A DNA stretch of 64,000 nt from an uncultured Lachnospiraceae bacterium (GTDB lineage: Bacteria; Bacillota; Clostridia; Lachnospirales; Lachnospiraceae), in the NCBI GenBank assembly GCA_947643615.1, contig CANRWO010000004.1, positions 1 to 64,000 of the forward strand. Reading direction: 5' to 3'. Shown piece by piece: positions 27,626-36,170 of the stretch. A program made the position numbers and the translations under genes. The stretch's first letter is position 1. Every line of letters begins with the position of its first letter. The notes below the pieces were generated by a model. That model was not told the origin of the DNA. It saw only the letters and a list, made by a program, of their open reading frames with translations, and did no database searches.

Positions 27626-28843
27626 CTACGCATTCTCTATACATTGTCCCAAAATGGACACCATTTCATCCACATTTTCTTTTGTGATGGTAAGAGGCGG
27701 CACAAAACGTATAATATTTGCCCCTGCATTGATCAGGATCAATCCCTTTTCCATTGCGGCAGCGATCATATCCCTCACAGGCCGGTCAAATACAAGTCCC
27801 TGCATCAGTCCCATGCCCCGCCGCTCCGTGACACAGGGAAATCTGTCCTTCAGCTCTTCCAGGCGCTGTTCCAGATAGGGGGCAACCTCTCTCACATGTT
27901 CTATTATATGGTTCTTTTCAAATAAATCAAGCACTTTTTCGGCCGCCGCACAGGCAAGTGGATTTCCCCCGTAGGTGGTCCCATGGTCCCCTGCCTCCAG
28001 GGAACGCTGCGCTACGCGCTCGGTCATCAAAAATGCCCCCACGGGCACGCCGCATCCCAAGGCCTTGGCCGTAGTCATAATATCTGGCTTTACGCCGTAC
28101 TTCTGCCAGGCATACATATAACCGGTCCTGCCCATGCCGCACTGCACCTCGTCAAATACCAGCAAAATGTCCCGCTGGTCACAGAGTTCCCGGAGCTTTT
28201 TCAGAAATTCCTCCGAAGCGGGCTGCAGGCCGCCCTCCCCCTGTACCGGCTCCAGCATTATGGCACAGGTCTTACCCGTCACCTGTGCAAGGACGCTTTC
28301 ATAATCATTAAAATCCGCAAATCTCACATTGCCGATCAAAGGCTCAAAGGCTTCCCGGTAATGTGCGTTCCCGGTGACAGCAAGCGCCCCCATGGTCCTG
28401 CCATGGAAAGAATGATGCATGGCAATGATCTCATGGTCCGTAGACCCGTCTTTCAAAAATGCATACTTCCTGGCCGCTTTAATGGCCCCCTCGTTGGATT
28501 CCGCACCGGAATTGGTGAAAAACACCCTGTCCATCCCGGATGCCTCTTTGATCTTCTTTGCGGCCTCAATGGCAGGTACATTGTAATAATAGTTTGAAGT
28601 GTGTATCAGCTTATCAATCTGGGACTTAAGGGCATTGTTATACTCTTCGTTGCCGTAACCCAGTGCGAACACCGCGATGCCCGCGCAGAAATCCAAATAT
28701 TTTTTGCCCTCGATATCGTAGAGATATACCCCTTCCCCCCTGTCAAGGACGATCTGATAACGGTTGTATGTGTGGAGCAGCACGCTTTCCGCCTGCTGGA
28801 TATATTCTCCCATGTCCGGTTTCTGTCCTGATATCTGTTCCAT
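27626..28843 (-). CDS. argD: Acetylornithine aminotransferase
   Basis: 405 residues from the ATG at 28843 (GGAG 9 bases upstream). Class III PLP aminotransferase: 'FFTNSGAESNEGAIKAARKY', 'HHSFHGRTMGALAVTG', 'DEVQCGMGRTGYMYAWQKYG', and the PLP lysine in MTTAKALGCGVP. It converts N-acetylglutamate semialdehyde to N-acetylornithine in arginine synthesis. Context with argC, argJ and argB supports ArgD over GABA or ornithine aminotransferases. It is separated from argB by a 280-bp region holding an inverted element (28964-29117). Confidence 0.94.
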   Translation of the reverse strand: MEQISGQKPDMGEYIQQAESVLLHTYNRYQIVLDRGEGVYLYDIEGKKYLDFCAGIAVFALGYGNEEYNNALKSQIDKLIHTSNYYYNVPAIEAAKKIKEASGMDRVFFTNSGAESNEGAIKAARKYAFLKDGSTDHEIIAMHHSFHGRTMGALAVTGNAHYREAFEPLIGNVRFADFNDYESVLAQVTGKTCAIMLEPVQGEGGLQPASEEFLKKLRELCDQRDILLVFDEVQCGMGRTGYMYAWQKYGVKPDIMTTAKALGCGVPVGAFLMTERVAQRSLEAGDHGTTYGGNPLACAAAEKVLDLFEKNHIIEHVREVAPYLEQRLEELKDRFPCVTERRGMGLMQGLVFDRPVRDMIAAAMEKGLILINAGANIIRFVPPLTITKENVDEMVSILGQCIENA

Positions 28844-28963
28844 TGTCTGTTCTCCGTTCCCGTGTTTCCACGCACTTTCAATATGCCGCACCCGGCTGGT
28901 TCCTCAGTGCATTATGGCATTGGCCTTGAGGGCGTCAAAGGGTGCTGCTCTAAGGGTTTTAAG

Positions 28964-29117
28964 GCGTGTTTGAAAAATGCTTTCCCGGGGTGTGCGCCAT
29001 ACTATGTGGGATATAAGGCCCGATTGGGGACGCGCGAAAGGACTGGGGTGGCCAAATTGGGGCGCAGCAGACCTCCAAGTGGGGCGTACATACCGGGGAA
29101 TGTTTTTTCAAACACAC
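28964..29117. repeat. MITE-like element with imperfect inverted ends in the arginine cluster
   Basis: The left end (28964-28998) and right end (29081-29117) are imperfect inverted repeats: both contain GTGTTTGAAAAA, then TTYCCCGG and a GTRCGCC core, with about 27 of 35 positions pairing. About 80 bases of GC-rich sequence lie between. The whole could fold into one long stem-loop. It sits between the argB stop (29125) and the argD start (28843), so it would be in the arg transcript. No coding potential is seen. Confidence 0.55.
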
Positions 29118-29124
29118 TGCATTG

Positions 29125-30045
29125 TTAATCCATGCAGAAATGGTCCCTCCTGGCTCCTACGGCAAGATTGTCGTCGTCGGAAATAATGGCGGTGCCGATT
29201 CCCTGCTTGGTAAATATTTCCAGCAACAGGCAATGGGGAACCCGGCCGTCCAGGATATGGACTCTGCTGACGCCGTTCTCGATGGCGGAGGTACAGTTGT
29301 TCAGCTTTGGCAGCATTCCGCCGCCGATAATGCCGCTATGGATCAGCTCCTCTGCCTCGGAAGCCGTGATGCGGGAGATAAAGGTACTCTTATCGTTGAT
29401 ATCCCGGTAAAGGCCCTCTATATCCGTCAAAAATGCCAGCTTCTCGGCGGAAACGGCCTTGGCGATGGCACAGGCCGCGTCATCCGCATTGATATTGTAA
29501 GTCTGGAAATTCCCGTCCAGTCCGATAGGCGCCACAATGGGAAGGAAATCCTTCTCCAAAAGGTCGTACAGGACTTTGGGATTCACCTCTGTGATCTCCC
29601 CCACATAACCGATATCCTGCCCGTCGGCATACTTTTTCTCCACCTGCAGCAGGCCGCCGTCCTTGCCGCTGATACCCACCGCCTTGACCCCCAGTTCCTG
29701 AACCATGGTCACCAGGCTCTTGTTCACCTTATTCAAGACCATCTCGGCAATCTCCATGGTCTCGTCGTCGGTAACCCTCAGGCCGTTGACAAACTTAGCC
29801 TCCTTGCCTACCTTCCCCACCCAGCGGCTGATCTCCTTGCCGCCGCCATGGACGATGATAGGCTTGAATCCCACCAGCTTAAGCAGGGTGACATCCTTGA
29901 TCACATTTTTCTGCAGCTCCTCGTTGCTCATGGCGCTGCCGCCGTACTTTACAACGATGATTTTGCGGTTGAAGCGCTGGATATAGGGGAGCGCTTCGAT
30001 CAGGACCTCCGCCTTCTGCAATACCTTTTCCATATCTTTTTCCAT
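29125..30045 (-). CDS. argB: Acetylglutamate kinase
   Basis: 306 residues from the ATG at 30045, 10 bases after AAAGGA. Amino-acid kinase fold: '[12 protein letters not shown]', '[15 protein letters not shown]', '[20 protein letters not shown]', '[13 protein letters not shown]', and the C-terminal '[18 protein letters not shown]' are all ArgB hallmarks. It phosphorylates N-acetylglutamate; family members with an N-terminal helix like this one (about 1-22) are often arginine-inhibited hexamers, so feedback control is possible. Between argJ and the inverted element before argD. Confidence 0.95.
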   Translation of the reverse strand: MEKDMEKVLQKAEVLIEALPYIQRFNRKIIVVKYGGSAMSNEELQKNVIKDVTLLKLVGFKPIIVHGGGKEISRWVGKVGKEAKFVNGLRVTDDETMEIAEMVLNKVNKSLVTMVQELGVKAVGISGKDGGLLQVEKKYADGQDIGYVGEITEVNPKVLYDLLEKDFLPIVAPIGLDGNFQTYNINADDAACAIAKAVSAEKLAFLTDIEGLYRDINDKSTFISRITASEAEELIHSGIIGGGMLPKLNNCTSAIENGVSRVHILDGRVPHCLLLEIFTKQGIGTAIISDDDNLAVGARRDHFCMD

Positions 30046-30139
30046 GATGTATCGTCCTTTCTGTGTGGTTCTCCATCGCCGGGACATCCCTGCCGCGGCT
30101 TTTCTCCTCACGGCCCGTTCCGTATCCGCAGCAACAGAG

Positions 30140-31363
30140 TCAGCTCCGGTAATCGGCGTTGATCTTCACATAATCGTATGTCAGGTCACAGCCCCATGCA
30201 GTTGCCGTCTCCTGGCCTGCCTTCATATCCACAAGCACCGTGACCTCCGGCTGGGACAGGATTCTGGTTGCCTCCTCCTCATCGTAGTCCGATGCCGCCC
30301 CGTCCTTATAGATCAAAAGCTTTCCTGCGCTGCTCTCAAAATACAGCTCCACCTTTTCCGGGTCGAAGCTCACGCCGGAATACCCGAGGGCGCACAAAAA
30401 CCTTCCGAAATTCGCATCATGCCCATAAATCGCCGCCTTGCAGAGGCTCGAACCGATCACGGATTTTGCCAGCGTCCTTGCATCCTGCTTCGTAGCCGCA
30501 TGGATCACCGTGGTTTCAAAAAGCGCCGTTGCGCCCTCCCCGTCCCCCGCCATTTTTCTGGCAAGGTACCGGTTGATAAAGTCAAGGGCCTCACAGAACC
30601 TGTCGTAGTCCTCGCCCTTCTGCGCTATCTCGTCATTGCCCGCAAGGCCGTTGGCAAGCACAAGGCAGGTGTCGTTGGTGGAAGTGTCCCCGTCTACGGA
30701 AATCATATTATAAGTATCCACGATACTGTTGCTCAAAGCCTCCTGCAAAAGAGCCTTGCTGATCACTGCATCCGTTGTGATATAGGCAAGCATGGTACAC
30801 ATATTGGGATGTATCATACCGGAACCCTTGCTCATTCCGCCAATGGTCACAGTCTTACCGCCCAATTCTATCTCCACGGCAATCTCCTTGTTCACCGTGT
30901 CGGTGGTCATGATTGCCCTGGACGCAGTGGTTCCGGCTTCCAGTGTATTATCCTTTGCGGCAGCGAGCTTTTTGATCCCTTCGTTAATGCGCTCCATGGG
31001 AAGCTGCATACCGATCACTCCGGTGGAACCTACCAGCACGGAATTCTCGGGAATGCCCAAAAGGCCGGCGGCTGTCCGGGCCTCTTCCCGGCAGTAATCC
31101 ATTCCCTGCTTTCCCGTACAGGCATTGGCTATTCCTGCATTCACCACAACCGCCTGGGCAAACGGGCTGTTGTCCACAATGTCCTTATCCCACAGGACCG
31201 GGGCCGCTTTCACCACATTAGTGGTAAAGGTTCCCGCCGCCCTGCAGGGCGACTGGCTGTAAATCAGCGCCATATCCATCCTGTCCTTATATTTTATATT
31301 TGCCGCCGTCCCCGCCGCATAAAAACCCTTTGCAGCCGTCACTCCGCCTTCAATCTGTTTCAT
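30140..31363 (-). CDS. argJ: Bifunctional ornithine acetyltransferase/N-acetylglutamate synthase
   Basis: 407 residues from the ATG at 31363 (GGGAGG 8 bases upstream). '[20 protein letters not shown]', '[19 protein letters not shown]', '[14 protein letters not shown]' and '[10 protein letters not shown]' are conserved. The precursor cleaves itself before the Thr in MxTML; here the residue before it is Cys instead of the more usual Ala. ArgJ recycles the acetyl group from acetylornithine to glutamate. Whether it is bifunctional cannot be decided from sequence, but no argA is seen nearby. Confidence 0.94.
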   Translation of the reverse strand: MKQIEGGVTAAKGFYAAGTAANIKYKDRMDMALIYSQSPCRAAGTFTTNVVKAAPVLWDKDIVDNSPFAQAVVVNAGIANACTGKQGMDYCREEARTAAGLLGIPENSVLVGSTGVIGMQLPMERINEGIKKLAAAKDNTLEAGTTASRAIMTTDTVNKEIAVEIELGGKTVTIGGMSKGSGMIHPNMCTMLAYITTDAVISKALLQEALSNSIVDTYNMISVDGDTSTNDTCLVLANGLAGNDEIAQKGEDYDRFCEALDFINRYLARKMAGDGEGATALFETTVIHAATKQDARTLAKSVIGSSLCKAAIYGHDANFGRFLCALGYSGVSFDPEKVELYFESSAGKLLIYKDGAASDYDEEEATRILSQPEVTVLVDMKAGQETATAWGCDLTYDYVKINADYRS

Positions 31364-31428
31364 CCGTATACCTCCCTGTGGTTTATTACAAATGGATTCT
31401 CTTTTCACAAAAATATTTCCCGCAGTGC

Positions 31429-31893
31429 CTATTGATTAAATGCCGTAATGTTTGCATCGTTCAATGTAAAATCATAATAATTCAGGTCTTCCCTTTTCGT
31501 CCATCCGATGCAGTTCCAGAAAGCGTTGCCCACATCATTTTTCGTGAAAGCGATGAGGCTTACCTTGTTGATCCTCTCCTCCTTCAGGGCGTTCATGCAA
31601 TGCACCACCATGGCCTTTCCAATGCCCAGCCTTCTGTAGTCTTCCCTGACGCAGACATGGTACAGGCAGCCCCTCCTGCCGTCGTGCCCGCAGAGGATCC
31701 CTCCCACAATGGAGCCGTCCTCACCCACAGCTACCACACTGGTATCGGGATTCCTCTTCAGAAAGCGCTCCACGCCCTCCCTGGAGTCGTCTATGCTGCG
31801 GATCCCGAATCCCCGGATGGTCATCCACAGTGCCTTCAGGCCGTCATAGTCCTCCGCTGCCATGGTCCTGACCGTATATGTTTTCCTGCTCAT
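31429..31893 (-). CDS. GNAT-family N-acetyltransferase in the arginine cluster
   Basis: 154 residues with a full GNAT fold: acetyl-CoA loop 'VREDYRRLGIGKAMVVHCMN' and the late 'FWNCIGWTKREDLNYY'. Placed between argC and argJ, so an arginine-related role such as N-acetylglutamate synthesis is tempting, yet it resembles general YpeA-type GNATs more than ArgA. The ribosome binding site (AAAGGA) is rather far from the ATG. Function is uncertain. Confidence 0.75.
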   Translation of the reverse strand: MSRKTYTVRTMAAEDYDGLKALWMTIRGFGIRSIDDSREGVERFLKRNPDTSVVAVGEDGSIVGGILCGHDGRRGCLYHVCVREDYRRLGIGKAMVVHCMNALKEERINKVSLIAFTKNDVGNAFWNCIGWTKREDLNYYDFTLNDANITAFNQ

Positions 31894-31978
31894 ATCGTAA
31901 ATTATATCCTTTCCAGATGGTATTCTGCCGCACTCCCCTGCCGGCAGATTATATCACAGCTTATTCTTTTGCGGGTTT

Positions 31979-33037
31979 TTAGGGGAAACAGGGAACCAGC
32001 TCCAATCCTTCGCTCTCCTTCAACCCAAACAACAGGTTCATATTCTGTACCGCCTGCCCCGCTGCACCCTTTACCAGGTTATCCAGCGCCCCCATCATAA
32101 TGATGCGGCCGGTGCGCTCGTCTATGACAAAATTGACATCCACATAGTTACTGCCCTCCACCCACTTTGTCTCGGGGCAGACGCCCTTTTCCAGGACGCG
32201 GACAAACTTCTCCTTGGCATAATATTTGTCGTACACCGCCTTGACCTCCTCATAGGAAGGGAGCGACCCGTCCGCTTTTCTCCTCAGGGAAGCGTATTCC
32301 GTGGCAAGGATCCCTCTGTTCATGGGAACCAGATGAGGGGTAAAGTTGATGGTTACCCGGCAGTTCCCCGCATAACCCAGCTGTTCCTCAATCTCCGGGG
32401 TGTGGCGGTGGGACGCTACACCGTAAGCCTTCATATTTTCATTGACCTCACAAAACAGATTGGGAACCTTGGCCCCTCTTCCCGCACCGGAGGTTCCCGA
32501 TTTGGCATCAACGATCAGAGTATCAACATCAATCAGGCCCTCCTTTACCAGAGGGTATGCCGTCAGGATAGAGCAGGTAGTGTAACAGCCGGGATTGGCA
32601 ACAAGGCGTGTTTCCTCCGTGATCAACCCCCGGTTGACCTCACACAGGCCATACACTGCCTCCGGGATAAACTGGGGCGATCTGTGCTCGATCCCGTACC
32701 ACTTTTCATAGACAGATACATCCTTAATACGGTAATCGGCGGACAGATCCACGACCTTAACCTTGGAAAGGATTTCCTCTGTCAAAACCCCGGCCAAAAA
32801 TCCCTGGGGGGTAGCGGTAAAGATCACATCCACCTGGCCTGCCAGTTCCGCCAGGTTATCGTCCTTACAGACATCCTCCACGATATGGAACATATTCTGA
32901 TACACTTCGCTGTATCTCTTATCTATGTAACTCCTGGAACCATACCACACGACCTGGGCCTCCCTGTGGTTTGCCAGCAGGCGCACAAGCTCTCCTCCCG
33001 CATAGCCGGTTGCTCCGATAATTCCAACTTTTATCAT
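31979..33037 (-). CDS. argC: N-acetyl-gamma-glutamyl-phosphate reductase
   Basis: 352 residues. Rossmann start 'MIKVGIIGATGYAGGELVRL', catalytic Cys in 'VANPGCYTTCSILTAYPLV', and 'HRHTPEIEEQLG' with the active-site His. It reduces N-acetylglutamyl phosphate with NADPH. First gene of the arginine cluster (argC, GNAT, argJ, argB, argD), with a promoter and several ArgR-like boxes just upstream. Confidence 0.95.
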   Translation of the reverse strand: MIKVGIIGATGYAGGELVRLLANHREAQVVWYGSRSYIDKRYSEVYQNMFHIVEDVCKDDNLAELAGQVDVIFTATPQGFLAGVLTEEILSKVKVVDLSADYRIKDVSVYEKWYGIEHRSPQFIPEAVYGLCEVNRGLITEETRLVANPGCYTTCSILTAYPLVKEGLIDVDTLIVDAKSGTSGAGRGAKVPNLFCEVNENMKAYGVASHRHTPEIEEQLGYAGNCRVTINFTPHLVPMNRGILATEYASLRRKADGSLPSYEEVKAVYDKYYAKEKFVRVLEKGVCPETKWVEGSNYVDVNFVIDERTGRIIMMGALDNLVKGAAGQAVQNMNLLFGLKESEGLELVPCFP

Positions 33038-33140
33038 AGTCTCTCCTCATTCTGAAGAGGGCATTCCCTCCTCCTTGTTCTCGGCTTTTTTCACCTTCCC
33101 GCTCCGGCGGGTTTTCCGGTGAAAAACAGTATCTTTTGTA

Positions 33141-33168
33141 ATCATACCACTTTTTGCATAAATGTCCA
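33141..33168 (-). promoter_or_regulatory. Probable argC promoter
   Basis: Minus-strand -35 TGGACA (33163-33168) and -10 TATGAT (33141-33146) with a 16-base spacer, about 105 bases before argC. An ATGCA-type box lies in the spacer, where a bound repressor would block RNA polymerase. Confidence 0.55.
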
Positions 33169-33242
33169 CTATATTTTTAATCTTTATGCAAATAAATTTG
33201 AAGTTATTGCATATTTATGCAGAAACATATGCATAAATATTA
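33153..33242. promoter_or_regulatory. Cluster of ArgR-like operator boxes upstream of argC
   Basis: Four AT-rich boxes resemble the ARG box consensus with TGCATAAATA half sites: 33153-33166 (TTTTGCATAAATG), 33184-33197 (TTATGCAAATAAAT), 33208-33221 (TGCATATTTATGCA, 6-bp arms) and 33229-33242 (TATGCATAAATATT). ArgR hexamers bind pairs of such boxes. The spread over 90 bases suggests arginine-dependent repression of the cluster, possibly with looping. Confidence 0.7.
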
Positions 33243-33279
33243 CTTTCTTGTGTTTTTATTCATTTTACAATACTATAAG

Positions 33280-34158
33280 TCAAAGGATCATCAGCATTGT
33301 CCCCACCACAATCAGGGCCAGTCCGGCCATCCCTTTCTTGGACAGCCTCTCTTTAAAAACCATATAGGAAAACGCTATTGTCACCAGGATACTGAGCTTG
33401 TCTATGGGCACTACCACACTGGCCGGCCCCTCTTGGAGCGCCCTGTAATAACACAGCCATGAGCCTCCTGTGGCAAGTCCCGACAAGCAGATAAATAGAA
33501 GCTCCTTTCCCGTGATCTCCCTGACCGTATGCTGCTTTTTAGTGGCAAACACCACCACCCATGCCATAACCAGCACCACCGATGTACGGATCGCCGTGCC
33601 CAGGTCGGAATTCAACCCGCTGATGCCTACTTTTCCCAGAATGGATGTAAGGCTGGCAAAGACTGCGGAAAGGCAGGCATAGAGAAACCATGTTCCGACA
33701 GCCTCCTTCTTTTCTCCGGCTTCCTTCTTTTCCCCGGTTTCCTTCTTCTGGATCATCAGGTACGTGCCAAGCCCGATCAGGACCACACTGACAATTTTCA
33801 GGGGACTGACGCTTTCATTGAGAAACAGGAAGGCAAGCACGATCGTCAGCACCGTGCTGGATTTGTCAATGGGTACCACCTTGTTTACATCCCCTGTCTG
33901 TAACGCCCTGAAATAGCAGAGCCAGGATGCCCCTGTGGCAATCCCTGACAGGATCAGGAAAAGCCATGTGTGGCCTTCCACAAGTCCAATCTCCCCCTGC
34001 GCCCCCACCATAAATACCAGGACCCATGAAAAGACCAGGACTACCACCGTGCGGACTGCCGTAGCCACATTGGAATCCGTCCTCTTAATACCGCACTTTG
34101 CAAGAATCGATGTGACCCCCGCAAAGAAAGCCGACCCGAAAGCATATGCCAACCACAT
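33280..34158 (-). CDS. EamA-family (DMT) transporter
   Basis: 292 residues, ten membrane segments in two repeated EamA halves (about 1-138 and 155-290); the repeats are obvious, for instance 'SGIATGASWLCYFRALQTGD' and 'SGLATGGSWLCYYRALQEGP'. A hydrophilic linker between the halves has a small repeat, ETGEKKEAGEKKEAVG. Substrate unknown; such transporters often move amino acids or metabolites, which fits the arginine neighbours, but this is a guess. AAGGAGG lies 9 bases before the ATG. Confidence 0.88.
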   Translation of the reverse strand: MWLAYAFGSAFFAGVTSILAKCGIKRTDSNVATAVRTVVVLVFSWVLVFMVGAQGEIGLVEGHTWLFLILSGIATGASWLCYFRALQTGDVNKVVPIDKSSTVLTIVLAFLFLNESVSPLKIVSVVLIGLGTYLMIQKKETGEKKEAGEKKEAVGTWFLYACLSAVFASLTSILGKVGISGLNSDLGTAIRTSVVLVMAWVVVFATKKQHTVREITGKELLFICLSGLATGGSWLCYYRALQEGPASVVVPIDKLSILVTIAFSYMVFKERLSKKGMAGLALIVVGTMLMIL

Positions 34159-34244
34159 TTTACCTGCCCTCCTTAAATATGACCATGCCGGATATCCAAT
34201 CCGGCTTATATATAAAAGATATTATATACCGTTTCCTGTCATTT

Positions 34245-34292
34245 TAAAAGGAGCAGCACTCCCCGACCGCTGCCGATCAGGGGTACTGCTCC
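34245..34292 (-). terminator. Intrinsic terminator of the 116-residue secreted protein gene
   Basis: On the minus strand GGAGCAGTACCCC pairs with GGGGAGTGCTGCTCC (one bulged base) and is followed by TTTTAAAA. It lies 35 bp after the stop codon of the gene ending at 34327, just before the EamA gene. Confidence 0.75.
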
Positions 34293-34326
34293 CATATCAC
34301 CGTAACCCGTTATCCGGAGGATATGC

Positions 34327-34677
34327 CTACCTTTCATCCCCCGTATCCGTAACATATAAAGCCGCTTCCCCAGTCTCATGGTTTACGTAACCAACGCCGG
34401 AAGCTCCGTAAGATACTATTCGGAAGTTTGTGCCCGAGCCGTAAGTAGATTCCATATATTCCCGGTGTATCCCGTATATTTCGTCTTCGGCTAAACTTCT
34501 TGAACCAGATTCCGCATATTCCTTTAATGTCTCCTGCGTCTGCTCAGAAACCCAGCCATTTGAACTTACATCACTTGTGTTTCCATGCAGAAGAATCCCG
34601 GAAATGGCAAATAGCATAAGTACAGATATGGCTGCAAAATATTTCTTGTTTTTTAGCATTTTTATGATTCTTTCCAT
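34327..34677 (-). CDS. Hypothetical secreted or membrane-anchored protein
   Basis: 116 residues from the ATG at 34677 (AGGGAG 4 bases upstream). Positive start, then a hydrophobic segment (about 14-30, 'YFAAISVLMLFAISGILLHG') that could be a signal peptide or anchor, then an acidic polar domain with 'YMESTYGSGTNFRIVSYGAS' and 'GYVNHETGEAALYVTD'. No family recognised. It has its own terminator. Confidence 0.6.
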   Translation of the reverse strand: MERIIKMLKNKKYFAAISVLMLFAISGILLHGNTSDVSSNGWVSEQTQETLKEYAESGSRSLAEDEIYGIHREYMESTYGSGTNFRIVSYGASGVGYVNHETGEAALYVTDTGDER

Positions 34678-35015
34678 CCTTCTCCCTCTACTCCCGATAG
34701 AATCCCTTAATAAACAGATGCACTTACGCATACCGGGGCGTATCAACGGTTACCGATAGTTCCTGTGAATCTCCTATAGAATGTCCAATAAAACCTTCCA
34801 TTATTTCTTAAAAGTAGTATATACCTTTTACGCCTATATTTCAATTACATTCCATAGTTTATTTTTGTTTTCCCTGCGCTGCTTTCAGCCGGGCATACGG
34901 CTGATCCCCTCCAAAGCCGATGATGCTTTCGTCTACATAAAAAATCCGTCCAGACGCTCTGATTACTTGTATAATTTATTTTAAATTGGGGATATTGACC
35001 TTGAGGTGAAATAAC

Positions 35016-35162
35016 ATGGATAAGAAAACCCAGGAACAGATTCAGGAGCAAAAGAACCACAATAAATTCAATAGTATAACGCAAAAGGTTACACCGGAGA
35101 ACCAGAATCAGGCACATAATTCCAGAAAAGAAGGATTGCAGCCAATTAACCGGAACAGATAA
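35016..35162 (+). CDS. Small hydrophilic protein, 48 residues
   Basis: ATG with GAGGTG 7 bases upstream; it reads MDKKTQEQIQEQKNHNKFNS at the N-terminus and ends LQPINRNR. The composition is Gln/Asn/Lys-rich with no Cys or Trp and almost no hydrophobic residues, as in small acid-soluble or heat-stable spore proteins, but no family motif is visible. TATAAT at 34970-34975 is upstream without a clear -35. It lies 200 bp before the tRNA gene. Real gene probable from the ribosome binding site and codon pattern; function unknown. Confidence 0.5.
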   Translation: MDKKTQEQIQEQKNHNKFNSITQKVTPENQNQAHNSRKEGLQPINRNR

Positions 35163-35302
35163 CCGTCCCCTTTCTGTAATCATATATTTCTATTTTTCAG
35201 TGAGGCAATGGGAATCAATGCCGATTACTTTTGAGGTTCCACTACCTGCCAAAAGCGACCTGTAAAAAACTGCAAAAAAATTTTGAAAATAAATAAATAT
35301 TG

Positions 35303-35331
35303 TTGACAAACAGAAATACATTTGCTACAAT
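35303..35331 (+). promoter_or_regulatory. Promoter of the tRNA-Thr gene
   Basis: Consensus TTGACA (35303-35308) and TACAAT (35326-35331), 17 bases apart, ending 33 bases before the tRNA. Confidence 0.85.
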
Positions 35332-35364
35332 GTAAAACGGTGATTGCGGAAGCAGTCGCGAGGT

Positions 35365-35437
35365 GCTGCTGTGGCTCAGTCGGTAGAGCGTCGCATTGGT
35401 AGTGCGGAGGTCACGGGTCCGATTCCCGTCAGCAGCT
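35365..35437 (+). tRNA. tRNA-Thr (anticodon GGT)
   Basis: 73 bases fold as a full cloverleaf: acceptor GCTGCTG/CAGCAGC, D stem GCTC/GAGC, anticodon stem TCGCA/TGCGG with loop TTGGTAG (anticodon GGT), variable AGGTC, T stem ACGGG/CCCGT. CCA is not encoded. The T loop reads TCCGATT, so position 55 is C rather than the near-universal T (pseudouridine). It stands alone with its own promoter and terminator. Confidence 0.95.
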
Positions 35438-35455
35438 CTGAAGAGCAGGATTGTG

Positions 35456-35499
35456 AAAAAGGCGGAAACTATTGTATAGTCAATGTTTCCGCCTTTTTC
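35456..35499 (+). terminator. Intrinsic terminator of tRNA-Thr
   Basis: AAAAAGGCGGAAAC pairs with GTTTCCGCCTTTTT around a 15-base loop, 19 bases after the tRNA. The A/T flanks make it potentially bidirectional. Confidence 0.9.
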
Positions 35500-35705
35500 T
35501 ATCGCCTAAAATACAACCGTGATTTTTTTAATTGCGCTGTTCTTGTGAAGTGGGGATTTTATTTCGCAATACAATTCTGTATGCCCTTCACAGGTTATCG
35601 CTTACAAATACTGGCTTTGACTAAAAATTATATTATGTTGTATTTTGTCTATATATTTACTTTCTTATTCTGCATCTGATTATTTTAATGACCACTATTT
35701 ATGTA

Positions 35706-36138
35706 TAACTGGAATTTGTACGATATTGTTATTGTGTTTCTGTCAACTTTTGTATTGCCGCTTCTTTGGTTGACACAAAGAAGAAATCATTACCATTATT
35801 TGATTCGTAAATAAAATCTTTTAATGGTTTGCTTGTATACTGTGTGTAATCTCCATAAATGGCAATTTTGACATGGTAATTGATAAACTTTTGAAGTATT
35901 TCGCCCGCCATACCGCTACTAAGGATAAAAAATTCCTCACATACCGCCGATTTATTGATTACTATATTTGTTGCACCCGTTTCATACTTAACAGTCATAG
36001 CCAAATCTAAAGCGGATTGCGTATCTACAATAAGCTTTTCATCACTGGAAATAACTACAATATCTGTTTCGTTGTCTTTCAAGTGTTCAATATTCATAAT
36101 ATCCTCCTAAACCTCATTTGCAGTACAAATTCCAGTTA
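35706..36138. mobile_element. DUF4180 gene enclosed by perfect 16-bp inverted repeats (possible cassette)
   Basis: TAACTGGAATTTGTAC at 35706-35721 and its exact complement at 36123-36138 flank a single gene with only 7 and 25 bases to spare. The region is AT-rich compared with the chromosome around it. There is no transposase, and no clear target duplication. It could be a small gene-carrying non-autonomous element, or the repeats could pair in mRNA. Confidence 0.5.
35729..36097 (-). CDS. DUF4180-domain protein
   Basis: 122 residues matching the DUF4180 family over its full length: 'VISSDEKLIVDTQSALDLAM', 'TNIVINKSAVCEEFFILSSG', 'NYHVKIAIYGDYTQYTSKPL', and 'FIYESNNGNDFFFVSTKEAA'. The biochemical role is unknown; the alpha/beta pattern resembles STAS-like proteins. 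AGGAGG lies 5 bases before the ATG. Codon use is AT-rich, unlike the neighbours, and 16-bp inverted repeats flank the gene, both signs of transfer. Confidence 0.82.
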   Translation of the reverse strand: MNIEHLKDNETDIVVISSDEKLIVDTQSALDLAMTVKYETGATNIVINKSAVCEEFFILSSGMAGEILQKFINYHVKIAIYGDYTQYTSKPLKDFIYESNNGNDFFFVSTKEAAIQKLTETQ

Positions 36139-36170
36139 AGGATATATTCTATTTATAAAGCGTTAAATTG

